Assembly: GCA_023414355.1 (NCBI GenBank)
Contig: JAEZOB010000045.1
Location: 1 to 30,298 of the forward strand
Length of the DNA: 30,298 bases
Reading direction: 5' to 3'
DNA from: Bacillota bacterium
GTDB lineage: Bacteria > Bacillota > Clostridia > Lachnospirales > Lachnospiraceae
The notes beneath the pieces are model-generated. The model made no database searches. It had not been told where the DNA came from and was given only the letters and a program-made list of their open reading frames with translations. Shown piece after piece: positions 1 to 7,497 of this stretch; positions within the stretch are counted from its first letter, which is position 1; each line of letters begins with the position of its first letter. The position numbers and the translations under genes are program-made.

Positions 1-165
1 ACCATTACGATATATCATAATGAAAATCTGTTTTTTTGAAGTGCATAGTGACCAATGGTTACCATGTAACCACTCCAAATTTTTTAGAATTTTCAGGGTT
101 GTTTCACTGTTCAATTATCAAGGTTCATTGTGCTTCAGCGTTTTATTCTCTAGCGCGTCAGCAAA
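1..165 (-). other. Putative rRNA-operon leader (no gene seen)
   Basis: This stretch lies downstream of the strong minus-strand promoter and has no convincing reading frame. Its minus strand contains CCTTGATAATTGAACAGTG, which resembles the conserved leader/spacer sequence near 16S and 23S genes in clostridia. It also holds a perfect hairpin, TGGTTAC-cat-GTAACCA (56-72). A 16S rRNA gene would lie beyond the left edge. This rests on pattern recognition only. Confidence 0.35.
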
Positions 166-169
166 ATTA

Positions 170-233
170 ATGATAACACATGCATATATCTTTGTCAACA
201 ACTTTTTGGTTTAAATTTTTCTTTTTTTTAAAA
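170..233 (-). promoter_or_regulatory. Strong promoter with A/T-rich UP-like element, probably of an rRNA operon
   Basis: Read on the minus strand there is a perfect -35 TTGACA (193-198), a 17-bp spacer and a -10 TATCAT (170-175). Immediately upstream, 201-233 is almost pure A/T with long A runs on the minus strand, as in UP elements of rRNA promoters. Transcription would run off the left edge. No protein gene follows in the window, and the downstream sequence resembles an rRNA leader. The promoter is directly visible; the rRNA assignment is inferred. Confidence 0.6.
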
Positions 234-290
234 CAATATATCAAACTTCTACAATGTCCCTGTTTCTCCAGTCGGAAGCATTCCCTGCTC

Positions 291-317
291 ATTATCTACC
301 TCTTCGAGATAGATTAT
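291..317 (-). other. Stem-loop downstream of the double 4Fe-4S gene
   Basis: ATCTACCTC (294-302), loop ttc and GAGATAGAT (306-314) form a 9-bp stem with one G-U pair, 25 bp past the stop codon of the leftward gene ending at 342. There is no U-run after it on the minus strand, so it is either a weak terminator or an mRNA 3'-end structure. The rest of 199-341 shows no gene. Confidence 0.3.
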
Positions 318-341
318 GTATCAATGATATTTTAACTCGCT

Positions 342-1043
342 TTATTTTTCTTCTCGTAAATATTTTTGTGTGAAGGGACAGACCAGAATACATTTTCCAC
401 ATAAGGAAATCTCGCGCTCAATCCTGATCCAGGACAGTTCTCTTGCCTTTGCTCTACACTTTACGGGATCTAATAGCTCTTCTCTATAGGTCTTCACGTT
501 CCAATTATTACCTTTTATGGCTCCGCCCGGACATTCCTCCATACACTTTTTGCAACCCTTGCAGTTTGATTCATCTATTGGGGAGTCTACCATAAGTGGA
601 GCATTCGTTAAAATCGAAGAAATTCTTATAGCGCTTCCATACTGTTTCGTAACCAGTACTGCATTCTTACCGATCCAGCCGATCCCCGCTCTGGTTGCAA
701 CGGTTTTATGTGGCAGTACAGAATCATATTTTGTTTCAACCTTGGCAACCTCTTCGTTGGTCTGAGCGATTGCCTCATATCCCAACTGCTTTAAGAATTT
801 GGCGCCCTCAAAGATTATGGCATCCATTTTATCATTTATACTTTGATACGCCCGGTAATAGTCCTCTGTAGGTCCATCCTCAATACCCAAAACATCCTGA
901 CGATGATAAGCCATTACAACTGAAATACCAAGCGGCATATCTTTTCTGTCCATGGTAGGAAGCATTGACAAATCACCTATTCCTACCATGTCTGCACCAA
1001 GACTTAGTATTAACTCTTTTATTACCTCAGATAAATTCTTCAT
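342..1043 (-). CDS. Epoxyqueuosine-reductase-like double 4Fe-4S cluster protein
   Basis: A 233-residue soluble protein of the QueG-like 4Fe-4S double-cluster family. The motif RAGIGWIGKN (118-127) matches the conserved block before the clusters in QueG. The clusters are seen as C161-x2-C164-x2-C167-x3-C171-P and as C196 with C215-x2-C218-x3-C222-P. It is much shorter than true QueG (about 350 or more residues), so a role in queuosine synthesis is doubtful; a general electron-transfer or reductase role is safer. The start is the ATG at 1043, preceded by a clear AGGAGG; a longer reading frame to 1112 has no such site. The next genes to the right (FMN-binding protein, flavodoxin) are also redox proteins on the same strand, but gaps of 80-250 bp argue against one tight operon. 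Confidence 0.8.
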   Translation of the reverse strand: MKNLSEVIKELILSLGADMVGIGDLSMLPTMDRKDMPLGISVVMAYHRQDVLGIEDGPTEDYYRAYQSINDKMDAIIFEGAKFLKQLGYEAIAQTNEEVAKVETKYDSVLPHKTVATRAGIGWIGKNAVLVTKQYGSAIRISSILTNAPLMVDSPIDESNCKGCKKCMEECPGGAIKGNNWNVKTYREELLDPVKCRAKARELSWIRIEREISLCGKCILVCPFTQKYLREEK

Positions 1044-1294
1044 CAAATTACCCTCCTTATGATAGACTTTTGTTCCTACTGTTCTTATTTCCATTTGAAG
1101 GGATTTTATCATATTGCGTCCGATTTATCCAGTATTGTTTTAATTATTAAATAGATACCTGCATTACCTTCTCACCAATACTGCAAAAAATAAGTCCTCT
1201 CATTTTATCGCGTTACATAGTGGTACTCCTGCTGCCGGCATCTCAATTGTAATCTCATGAGGTTAACCGAATTCATTTATGATTCACATCCGGT

Positions 1295-1714
1295 TTACTG
1301 TGCTTTGGGCTTATTCAGTGCATTTTCAACTGCCTTCAGATAAGCTTTGCTATCCGCCGTAGCTCCAGATACGACATCCACTTCTGTTGACTGTGCTGAT
1401 AGGATTCTCTGTGTCATGGAATCGATGGTTTCTTGCTTTGCAAAAACCTGTGCTTTTAGTATCCTGATACCTTTTATTTCATGATCCTTTACTGTTACTT
1501 CTACTGTATTACTCCACCTAAATCCCCTGTAGCTACCAGTATAAACACCGTCCTCTGCAACCGATATTGGCGTATTTCCTGTTGAAAGTTGAAGTGTTTT
1601 GTCTTTTCCCATCAAAACGAACATTAAAAATCCCACAACGATTAACATCAAAAATATGATTATTAATAATATGATTCTTTTTACTATCTTACCTATACCT
1701 TTCGTTTTTCCCAT
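1295..1714 (-). CDS. Membrane-anchored FMN-binding-domain protein
   Basis: A small protein (139 residues from this start) with one N-terminal membrane segment (about 13-36, very hydrophobic, preceded by K/R residues) and an extracytoplasmic FMN-binding domain. The C-terminal D113-V-V-S-G-A-T119 matches the ApbE flavin-transferase motif (DxxSGAT), in which FMN is joined to the threonine; the same domain type occurs in RnfG, NqrC and NosR. It is likely a single-flavin electron carrier at the outer membrane face. No apbE gene is in the window. An ATG 12 bp upstream (1726) is possible, but it sits right against the GGAAAGGGA ribosome site, so 1714 is preferred. Inverted repeats at 1745-1790 between this gene and the flavodoxin are short and of uncertain meaning. 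Confidence 0.8.
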   Translation of the reverse strand: MGKTKGIGKIVKRIILLIIIFLMLIVVGFLMFVLMGKDKTLQLSTGNTPISVAEDGVYTGSYRGFRWSNTVEVTVKDHEIKGIRILKAQVFAKQETIDSMTQRILSAQSTEVDVVSGATADSKAYLKAVENALNKPKAQ

Positions 1715-1807
1715 GTTAATAACCATTCCCTTTCCATAATCTAGCGATTTGAACAGCGCTCAAATTGCCGTGTGATAATATTTTTTTCACACTTTCTTCC
1801 TAAGGTA

Positions 1808-2329
1808 TCAATTTATAATTTCATCGCTAAATTTCTTAATCATGGCATAATTAATACCTGTAGCCAGTCCATGCTGCTTACCATATTCCCGCATTGCAAA
1901 TCTCGAAAAGCCATTCAATCGCTCTTCTCTGATCTCTCCTCCTAAATGGCGGTACAGTAATATCGATCTTGAAACCTCTTTCGGCAGATGCTTCCACAAA
2001 TAAGCTTTATCCTCTGTCTCAGTTCCAATCCCGCATGTAAAACAGATTAGTCTTTTTTGTATCAGCTGCTCTTGATATTTCTTACAAAATGATTTAACCT
2101 CCTTCATTGGACTTCCCATATACATCGCAGTCCCGATTACTATTATTTCATACGACGACCACTTTAGTTCGCTTGGTTTCAAACCGACCCCGATCAGACC
2201 CTCCCTATAAAGCAATTCATCCCTGCAATTATAGATATCACACGGAATAGACAGAAACTTTGCCAGTTCCATCGCAGCATCCTGTGTGACTCCCGTTTTT
2301 GATGCATATACTAGTAGTATTTTACTCAT
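1808..2329 (-). CDS. Flavodoxin-domain protein (HemG-like type)
   Basis: A 173-residue single-domain protein. The N-terminus (MSKILLVYASKTGVT) is a beta strand followed by the FMN phosphate-binding loop (about 9-15), and IVIGTAMYMG in the middle is the second flavin loop. Size and sequence fit the flavodoxin-like family that includes HemG-type protoporphyrinogen oxidase, but no haem genes are nearby, so a general flavodoxin or quinone-reductase-like role is all that can be said. It is transcribed divergently from the tetR gene at 2475, from a consensus promoter that carries that repressor's likely operators. It is therefore probably induced when the TetR protein releases DNA. Confidence 0.8.
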   Translation of the reverse strand: MSKILLVYASKTGVTQDAAMELAKFLSIPCDIYNCRDELLYREGLIGVGLKPSELKWSSYEIIVIGTAMYMGSPMKEVKSFCKKYQEQLIQKRLICFTCGIGTETEDKAYLWKHLPKEVSRSILLYRHLGGEIREERLNGFSRFAMREYGKQHGLATGINYAMIKKFSDEIIN

Positions 2330-2352
2330 TTCATATCCTCTCCCTTCCTTGA

Positions 2353-2367
2353 ACTAACAATGTTAGT
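2353..2367. promoter_or_regulatory. TetR operator O1
   Basis: ACTAACAATGTTAGT is a perfect 6-3-6 palindrome lying just downstream of the flavodoxin -10 box. With O2 it makes one larger inverted repeat centred near 2371; the centres are 22 bp apart. Binding by the adjacent TetR protein is inferred from position and symmetry. Confidence 0.75.
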
Positions 2368-2397
2368 ATTATAGACTAACATTGTTAGTTATGTCAA
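2368..2397 (-). promoter_or_regulatory. Promoter of the flavodoxin gene
   Basis: On the minus strand there are a perfect TTGACA (2392-2397), an 18-bp spacer and a perfect TATAAT (2368-2373). The spacer consists almost entirely of one operator palindrome (2375-2389), and a second palindrome (2353-2367) covers the start region just downstream. Repressor binding should block this promoter completely. Confidence 0.85.
2375..2389. promoter_or_regulatory. TetR operator O2
   Basis: ACTAACATTGTTAGT is the second perfect 6-3-6 palindrome. It fills the spacer between the -35 and -10 boxes of the flavodoxin promoter. Confidence 0.75.
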
Positions 2398-2416
2398 TAG
2401 TAGTTTTATCAGAACC

Positions 2417-2445
2417 TTGACAAACTAACACCGTTAACCTACACT
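2417..2445 (+). promoter_or_regulatory. Promoter of the tetR gene, with embedded operator O3
   Basis: TTGACA (2417-2422), 17 bp, then TACACT (2440-2445). The spacer contains a third, less perfect operator, ACTAACACCGTTAAC (2424-2438), which suggests autorepression that is weaker than repression of the flavodoxin gene. A TATAAT at 2452-2457 has no matching -35 and was not chosen. Confidence 0.6.
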
Positions 2446-2474
2446 GATTACTATAATTACTCGGAGGATTTTAT

Positions 2475-3104
2475 ATGGGACAAATTATAGTGAATAAGGA
2501 TGCAGCCACTAACAAAGAGAAAATTCTATCTATCGCCATCGAGCTTTTTTCTCAGAAAGGTTATTCTTGTGTGTCTATGCGCGAGATCGCCGCATCAGTA
2601 GGAATAAAGGCAGCATCCATATACAATCATTATAAGAACAAAGAGGCCATTCTGGAGGAAATCATGCTTTTCTTTCGTCAACAATTACATGAGCATGTTT
2701 ATCCCGCCTTTGATATAGGTGACTGTCTGGATGTCCGTGAATTTATAAGGAAATTGACCATGGCGAATGATACCTTTTTCTCTGATCCTGTTTATGCGCA
2801 AATCGGCAGTATCCTACTACAGGAGCAATTTCAAAACGATAAGATTCGCCAAATGCTTCTGGAGGAATTGATTCAATACCCCAGAGATAAAATCTCGTCA
2901 TACTTTGAACAGTTGATGCGTGCCGGTAAAATGCGCGCTTTGGACCCTATGCTTGCCACAAAGGAATATCATTCCTTTTATATTTCTGAATTTTATGAAA
3001 ACAGTTTATCTCAGAATAAGGTCCATTCATCACCAGAGAAACAAGAAGCAGAACGTGAGGAGCACCTACGATTATTTTTGCAAACCTGGAGCCTGGAAAA
3101 TTAG
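2475..3104 (+). CDS. TetR/AcrR-family transcriptional regulator
   Basis: A 209-residue repressor. Residues 14-60 form the family's DNA-binding helix-turn-helix: KEKILSIAIELFSQKGY, then S34-M-R-E-I-A-A-S-V-G-I-K-A-A-S-I-Y-N-H-Y and KNKEAIL. The remainder is the helical ligand-binding and dimerisation domain, whose inducer cannot be read from sequence. The start has a clear CGGAGG about 8 bp upstream. It is divergent from the flavodoxin gene, with three matching palindromes between them, so it most likely represses both that gene and itself. A bidirectional terminator follows directly. Confidence 0.88.
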   Translation: MGQIIVNKDAATNKEKILSIAIELFSQKGYSCVSMREIAASVGIKAASIYNHYKNKEAILEEIMLFFRQQLHEHVYPAFDIGDCLDVREFIRKLTMANDTFFSDPVYAQIGSILLQEQFQNDKIRQMLLEELIQYPRDKISSYFEQLMRAGKMRALDPMLATKEYHSFYISEFYENSLSQNKVHSSPEKQEAEREEHLRLFLQTWSLEN

Positions 3105-3110
3105 ACAATA

Positions 3111-3140
3111 AAAAAAGTCCAGTTTCACTGGACTTTTTTT
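3111..3140. terminator. Bidirectional Rho-independent terminator
   Basis: AGTCCAGT, loop TTC and ACTGGACT (3116-3134) form an 8-bp stem flanked by A7 and T7 runs, so it works in both directions. It ends tetR from the left and the tRNA-Ser transcript (and any fumarase read-through) from the right. Confidence 0.9.
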
Positions 3141-3154
3141 ATTCATACGTTTAA

Positions 3155-3242
3155 CGGAGAAAGAGGGATTTGAACCCTCGCGCCGGTCACCCGACCTACA
3201 CCCTTAGCAGGGGCGCCTCTTCGGCCTCTTGAGTATTTCTCC
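3155..3242 (-). tRNA. tRNA-Ser (anticodon GCU)
   Basis: The minus strand folds as a class II tRNA. The acceptor stem GGAGAAA pairs with TTTCTCC, with discriminator G at 3155. The anticodon arm is CGCCC-CTGCTAA-GGGTG with anticodon GCT, followed by a long serine-type variable arm and the T arm GAGGG-TTCAAAT-CCCTC. The 3' CCA is not encoded. It reads AGC/AGU serine codons. Its own promoter lies at 3338-3366. Confidence 0.95.
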
Positions 3243-3337
3243 AGACTCCGAACTTATAAAGTTCTATTCAATTCCTGCTTCTTCTACTGCATCCTTTGGT
3301 TTATACGTCCTTGGTCTTTCTCACAGAAGCAAAATCT

Positions 3338-3366
3338 AGTATAACAAAAGCCCTTCTCTTTGTCAA
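3338..3366 (-). promoter_or_regulatory. tRNA-Ser promoter overlapping the fumarase beta stop codon
   Basis: On the minus strand there are a perfect TTGACA (3361-3366), a 17-bp spacer and TATACT (3338-3343). The TGA stop of the upstream fumarase beta gene lies inside the -35 hexamer. This leaves about 95 bp of leader before the mature tRNA. Confidence 0.85.
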
Positions 3367-3905
3367 CAATTTTGAAGAACTATTTCATACAAATTCTTTC
3401 CTTTAGAATCAATAACGACAATTACAGGAAAGTCCTCCACGTACATCTCCCGAATCGCTTCTGTTCCAAGATCATCGTATGCAATCACTCTGCTAGATAT
3501 GATCTTCTTGGATAGTAAAGCTCCTGCTCCGCCAACAGCTGCAAAATATACTGCTTTATTCTTAATCATGGAATCAATGACTTCTTTATTTCGCTTTCCT
3601 TTGCCGATCATGCCCTTTAATCCGCTTTCGAGAAGCAGTGGGGTATATTTATCCATGCGGCTGCTGGTAGTCGGTCCTGCTGAACCGATTACCTGACCTT
3701 CACGTTCGGGAGTTGGGCCAAGATAATAGATGATTGCATCCTTCAGCTCAATCGGAATGTCTTCGCCCTTCTGCATAGTTTCATACATTCTCTGATGAGC
3801 AGCATCTCTTGCTGAATAGATCGTTCCTGTAATATAGACATAATCTCCTGCCTGAAGCTCTTCTGTCTTTTCGGTTGTGAGTGGAGTACTTAAAAACCTG
3901 TCCAA
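3363..3905 (-). CDS. fumB: Fumarate hydratase class I, beta subunit
   Basis: A 180-residue beta subunit of the oxygen-sensitive iron-sulfur fumarase (or closely related tartrate-dehydratase-type hydro-lyase), the C-terminal half of single-chain class I enzymes. Diagnostic blocks are the N-terminal LQAGDYVYITGTIYSARDAAH and the later GPTTSSRMDKYTPLLLESGLKGMIGKGKR and YFAAVGGAGALLSK. The start is a TTG at 3905 preceded by AAAGGGGAAA; no in-frame ATG exists before the conserved core. It starts 24 bp after the alpha gene ends, so the two are co-transcribed and together convert fumarate to malate. Fumarase is favoured over tartrate dehydratase from general similarity only. Confidence 0.88.
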   Translation of the reverse strand: MDRFLSTPLTTEKTEELQAGDYVYITGTIYSARDAAHQRMYETMQKGEDIPIELKDAIIYYLGPTPEREGQVIGSAGPTTSSRMDKYTPLLLESGLKGMIGKGKRNKEVIDSMIKNKAVYFAAVGGAGALLSKKIISSRVIAYDDLGTEAIREMYVEDFPVIVVIDSKGKNLYEIVLQNC

Positions 3906-3929
3906 CGTGTTTCCCCTTTTCCTTGGTAT

Positions 3930-4772
3930 TTATATTACTCTGGTTACATGACGGTTTACATGACAACAGATATTTACTGCAACAGGTAGCCCGGCAATAT
4001 GAGTGGGATAGGTTTCAATATTTACCCCAAGTGCCGTTATCCTGCCGCCGAGACCTCCCGGTCCGATGCCTAACTGATTGATCTCCAGCAGAAGCTCCTC
4101 CTCCATTTTTTTAATATGCTCCAAAAGGGAGGGTTTATTCATACTGCGTGCCAATGCTTTCTTTGCCAGAATTGCACACTTTTCAAAATCTCCGCCGATG
4201 CCTACTCCAACAACCATAGGAGGACAGGCATTTGGGCCGGCAAGCTTTACTGTATCAAGTACGGCCTGCTTTACTCCTTCTGCTCCATCCGACGGTTTCA
4301 ACATAATGACTCTGCTCATGTTCTCGCTTCCGAAACCCTTCGGTGCAACAGTCAGCTCCAGCTGATTACCGGGGACTATTTCATAATGGATGATCCCGGG
4401 AGTATTATCCTTTGTATTTACGCGAAGAAGAGGATCTCCCACTACCGACTTACGAAGGTACCCTTCTTCATAGCCTTCGCGTATTCCTTCGTTGATCGCA
4501 TCCTCCAGATTCATACCCTCGATATGGACCTCCTGGCCCAGCTTTACGAATACAACTGCCATACCGGTATCCTGACAGATCGGGATCTGATCGGAAGTTG
4601 CGATATCCAGATTTTCGTTAAGCTGACCAAGAATCTGTCGCCCGAGTACAGAGGTTTCCAATGCTATTGCTCCTCTGACACGTTCTTCTACATCAGAAGC
4701 CAACTGATAGTTGGCTTCGATGCACATTTCCTTTATATTTTTTATTACTTCATCTGTATTGAGAATTCTCAT
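3930..4772 (-). CDS. fumA: Fumarate hydratase class I, alpha subunit
   Basis: The alpha subunit carries the catalytic 4Fe-4S cluster. With the start used here (280 residues), the expected ligand cysteines are C66 (in PICQDTG), C183 (in NACPP) and C269 or C270 near the C-terminus; these residues and the surrounding blocks are family hallmarks. The start is uncertain: an ATG at 4811, four bases after the gyrA stop, adds 13 residues not typical of the family, whereas 4772 gives the usual MRxLNxDEV-like beginning with GGGG a few bases upstream. It directly follows gyrA on the same strand, so its transcription probably depends at least partly on the gyrase transcript. The beta subunit follows. Confidence 0.9.
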   Translation of the reverse strand: MRILNTDEVIKNIKEMCIEANYQLASDVEERVRGAIALETSVLGRQILGQLNENLDIATSDQIPICQDTGMAVVFVKLGQEVHIEGMNLEDAINEGIREGYEEGYLRKSVVGDPLLRVNTKDNTPGIIHYEIVPGNQLELTVAPKGFGSENMSRVIMLKPSDGAEGVKQAVLDTVKLAGPNACPPMVVGVGIGGDFEKCAILAKKALARSMNKPSLLEHIKKMEEELLLEINQLGIGPGGLGGRITALGVNIETYPTHIAGLPVAVNICCHVNRHVTRVI

Positions 4773-4815
4773 GCCTTTCCCCATTCCTGCATTTGCTTTG
4801 TGTATAAGCATTTAC

Positions 4816-7443
4816 TTATTCTCTTTCACTATCCTCTTCTTCAGAGTTTTCCTCTTCCTCAAAGTCTGCCTCTTCTTCAGGATATTCTCCCTCAGAATAA
4901 TTCTCTATGGAAAATTCACTGGTATCTATGATCTGGTTTTCTTCATTCAGTTCATCTTCCAAATTCTTAATCAGCTGCTCCTCTGAGGTTGAGGCTGTCG
5001 TTTCTCTTACCTTTGTCAGGTTGGCAACCTTAATATTCATGGAAACATCGATATCCATCAGCTTAACACCGGAAGTAATTCTACCGAGCTTTGATATGTC
5101 ACTGACTTCGATTCGAATGATAATTCCAGCATTCGTTATCAGCATTACTTCATTCTCTTCACTGACAGCCTTCACTCCGATAACATCACCGGTCTTTTCA
5201 GTGATTTTATAGCATTTGACACCTTTTCCGCCTCGGTGCTGCACTGTGAATTCTTCCATCTCCGTGCATTTGCCCATTCCGTATTCAGATACGAACAGCA
5301 GGTACTGTCCCTGGGTATCCAGCTGCATTCCTACAATTTCGTCATCCCCGGTCAGATTCATACCAATCACACCCATGGAAGTTCTTCCGGTAGGTCTGAC
5401 ATCTCGTTCATTGAAACGGATACACATACCGTTCTTTGTTACCAGGAAGATGTCCTTTAGATGATTGGTAACCTTAACCTCTATTAATTCGTCGTCTTCT
5501 CTAAGGCTGATTGCCTGTAAGCCCGACTTTCTGATATTCTCATAATCACGGATCGGGGTCTTCTTCACAATACCGTTCTTGGTTGCCATGAACAGGAAGC
5601 GGTCATTCTTATATTCCTTGAGCGGAATAATCGCTGTAATTCTTTCCTCCGGTAACAGCTGAAGCAGATTGACGATTGCCGTTCCTCTGGCTGTCCTGCC
5701 TGATTCCGGTATCTCATAAGCTTTCAGACGATATACCCGTCCTTTATTCGTAAAGAACATAATAAAGTGATGATTGGTCGTCATCAAAAGATCCTCGATG
5801 AAATCCTCCTCGATGGTCTGCATTCCCTTGATTCCTTTACCGCCACGATGCTGACTCTTGAAATTATCAATGGTCATACGCTTGATATAACCCAATCTTG
5901 TCATGGCAATGACAGTAGTCTCATTCGGAATCATATCCTCCATAGAGATATCAAACTCGTCAAAGCCAATGGAGGTCCTTCTTTCATCCCCGTATTTATC
6001 ACGGATTACGGTGATCTCCTCCTTGATTACTCCGAGTAATTTCTTCTCATCAGCAAGAATTGCTTTGTATTCTTCGATTTTGATCATCAGCTCTGCAAAT
6101 TCTGCTTCGAGTCGCTCTCTTTCCAGGCCGGTTAACGCTCGGAGTCTCATATCGATGATTGCCTGTGCCTGAACATCAGTCAGACCGAAGCGCTCAATCA
6201 ACTTCTCCTTCGCCGCACTACCGTTGGCAGATCCACGGATAATCTTAATTACTTCATCAATATTATCAAGCGCAATTAACAAGCCTTTTAAGATATGGGC
6301 ACGTTCTTCTGCTTTATTTAAATCATAAATTGTTCTTCTGGTGACAACTTCCTTCTGATGCTTTAAGTAATATTCAAGCATCTGATACAAATTAAGGATT
6401 CTGGGCTCGTTATTAACCAGTGCAAGCATAATAACACCAAAGGTCTCCTGAAGCTGTGTATGCTTATAGAGCTGATTCAAAAGAACATTAGCATTGACAT
6501 CTCTTCTAAGCTCAATGGCAATTCTCATACCGGTACGGTCAGATTCATCACGTAGCTCTGTGATACCATCGATCTTCTTTTCCTTGACAAGCTCTGCGAT
6601 CTTCTCAATTAAGCGGGCTTTATTCACCATGTAAGGAAGTTCGGTTACTACAATTCTGTTTTTACCGTTCGCCATGGGTTCGATATCGGTAACGGCACGT
6701 ACTCGGATCTTGCCTCGCCCTGTACGATATGCCTCTTCTATACCGGCAGTTCCGAGAATCTCAGCGCCCGTAGGAAAATCAGGTCCCTTGATAATACCTA
6801 ACAGCTCACTGATATCTGTCTCCCTGTCTTCCTCAATATGATTATCAATAATTTTAAGTACACCATTAATAACCTCTCGCAGGTTGTGAGGAGGAATATT
6901 GGTAGCCATGCCGACTGCAATACCGGAGGTACCGTTTACTAATAAGTTAGGATATCTGGATGGTAATACATCCGGTTCTTTCTCTGTCTCGTCAAAGTTT
7001 GGTGAGAAGTTTACGGTATCTTTATTGATATCGGATAACATCTCCATCGATATCTTACTTAATCTGGCCTCTGTATAACGCATAGCCGCAGCGCCATCTC
7101 CGTCGACAGATCCAAAGTTTCCATGACCATCTATCAGCGGATACCTGGTGGAAAAATCCTGTGCCAGTTTAACGAGTGCCTCATAGATAGAGCTGTCACC
7201 ATGAGGATGATATTTACCCATCGTATCACCGACAATACGTGCACACTTACGATGTGGCTTATCGGGACCGTTGTTCAACTCGATCATTGCATATAAAATT
7301 CTTCTTTGTACCGGCTTCAAACCGTCCCTTACATCGGGCAGGGCGCGGGCGGCGATTACTGACATGGCATATTCGATATACGAGGACTCCATCGTCTTTT
7401 TTAAATCGACGTCATGCACCTTGTCAAAGATATTCTCATCCAT
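4816..7443 (-). CDS. gyrA: DNA gyrase subunit A
   Basis: The 875-residue breakage-reunion subunit of gyrase (A2B2), which introduces negative supercoils. The catalytic tyrosine is Y123 in AAMRYTEARL. The quinolone-target positions are S84 and E88 in HGDSSIYE, the susceptible-type residues. The C-terminal DNA-wrapping beta-pinwheel starts near 500 and holds the GyrA box as QHRGGKG (531-537), with a second QHRGGKG-like copy in a later blade. The last 50 or so residues are an acidic Glu/Asp tail. The presence of a GyrA box supports gyrase over topoisomerase IV ParC. A GGAGG lies 7 bp before the ATG. The start is 54 bp after gyrB. Confidence 0.98.
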   Translation of the reverse strand: MDENIFDKVHDVDLKKTMESSYIEYAMSVIAARALPDVRDGLKPVQRRILYAMIELNNGPDKPHRKCARIVGDTMGKYHPHGDSSIYEALVKLAQDFSTRYPLIDGHGNFGSVDGDGAAAMRYTEARLSKISMEMLSDINKDTVNFSPNFDETEKEPDVLPSRYPNLLVNGTSGIAVGMATNIPPHNLREVINGVLKIIDNHIEEDRETDISELLGIIKGPDFPTGAEILGTAGIEEAYRTGRGKIRVRAVTDIEPMANGKNRIVVTELPYMVNKARLIEKIAELVKEKKIDGITELRDESDRTGMRIAIELRRDVNANVLLNQLYKHTQLQETFGVIMLALVNNEPRILNLYQMLEYYLKHQKEVVTRRTIYDLNKAEERAHILKGLLIALDNIDEVIKIIRGSANGSAAKEKLIERFGLTDVQAQAIIDMRLRALTGLERERLEAEFAELMIKIEEYKAILADEKKLLGVIKEEITVIRDKYGDERRTSIGFDEFDISMEDMIPNETTVIAMTRLGYIKRMTIDNFKSQHRGGKGIKGMQTIEEDFIEDLLMTTNHHFIMFFTNKGRVYRLKAYEIPESGRTARGTAIVNLLQLLPEERITAIIPLKEYKNDRFLFMATKNGIVKKTPIRDYENIRKSGLQAISLREDDELIEVKVTNHLKDIFLVTKNGMCIRFNERDVRPTGRTSMGVIGMNLTGDDEIVGMQLDTQGQYLLFVSEYGMGKCTEMEEFTVQHRGGKGVKCYKITEKTGDVIGVKAVSEENEVMLITNAGIIIRIEVSDISKLGRITSGVKLMDIDVSMNIKVANLTKVRETTASTSEEQLIKNLEDELNEENQIIDTSEFSIENYSEGEYPEEEADFEEEENSEEEDSERE

Positions 7444-7497
7444 TGTTATTCCTCCGTTTAGTGACCTTCCGGCTGGTGATTCTTGACAGAAGGACGA

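Noticed and set aside
20..214. Short open frame on the plus strand near the left edge
   Set aside because: It overlaps a strong minus-strand promoter and leader-like sequence, has no ribosome-binding site and resembles no known protein.
4116..4931. Long plus-strand frame opposite the fumarase alpha gene and the gyrA end
   Set aside because: It lies wholly antisense to two certain genes. Its Cys-, Phe- and His-rich composition is what reversed codons produce.
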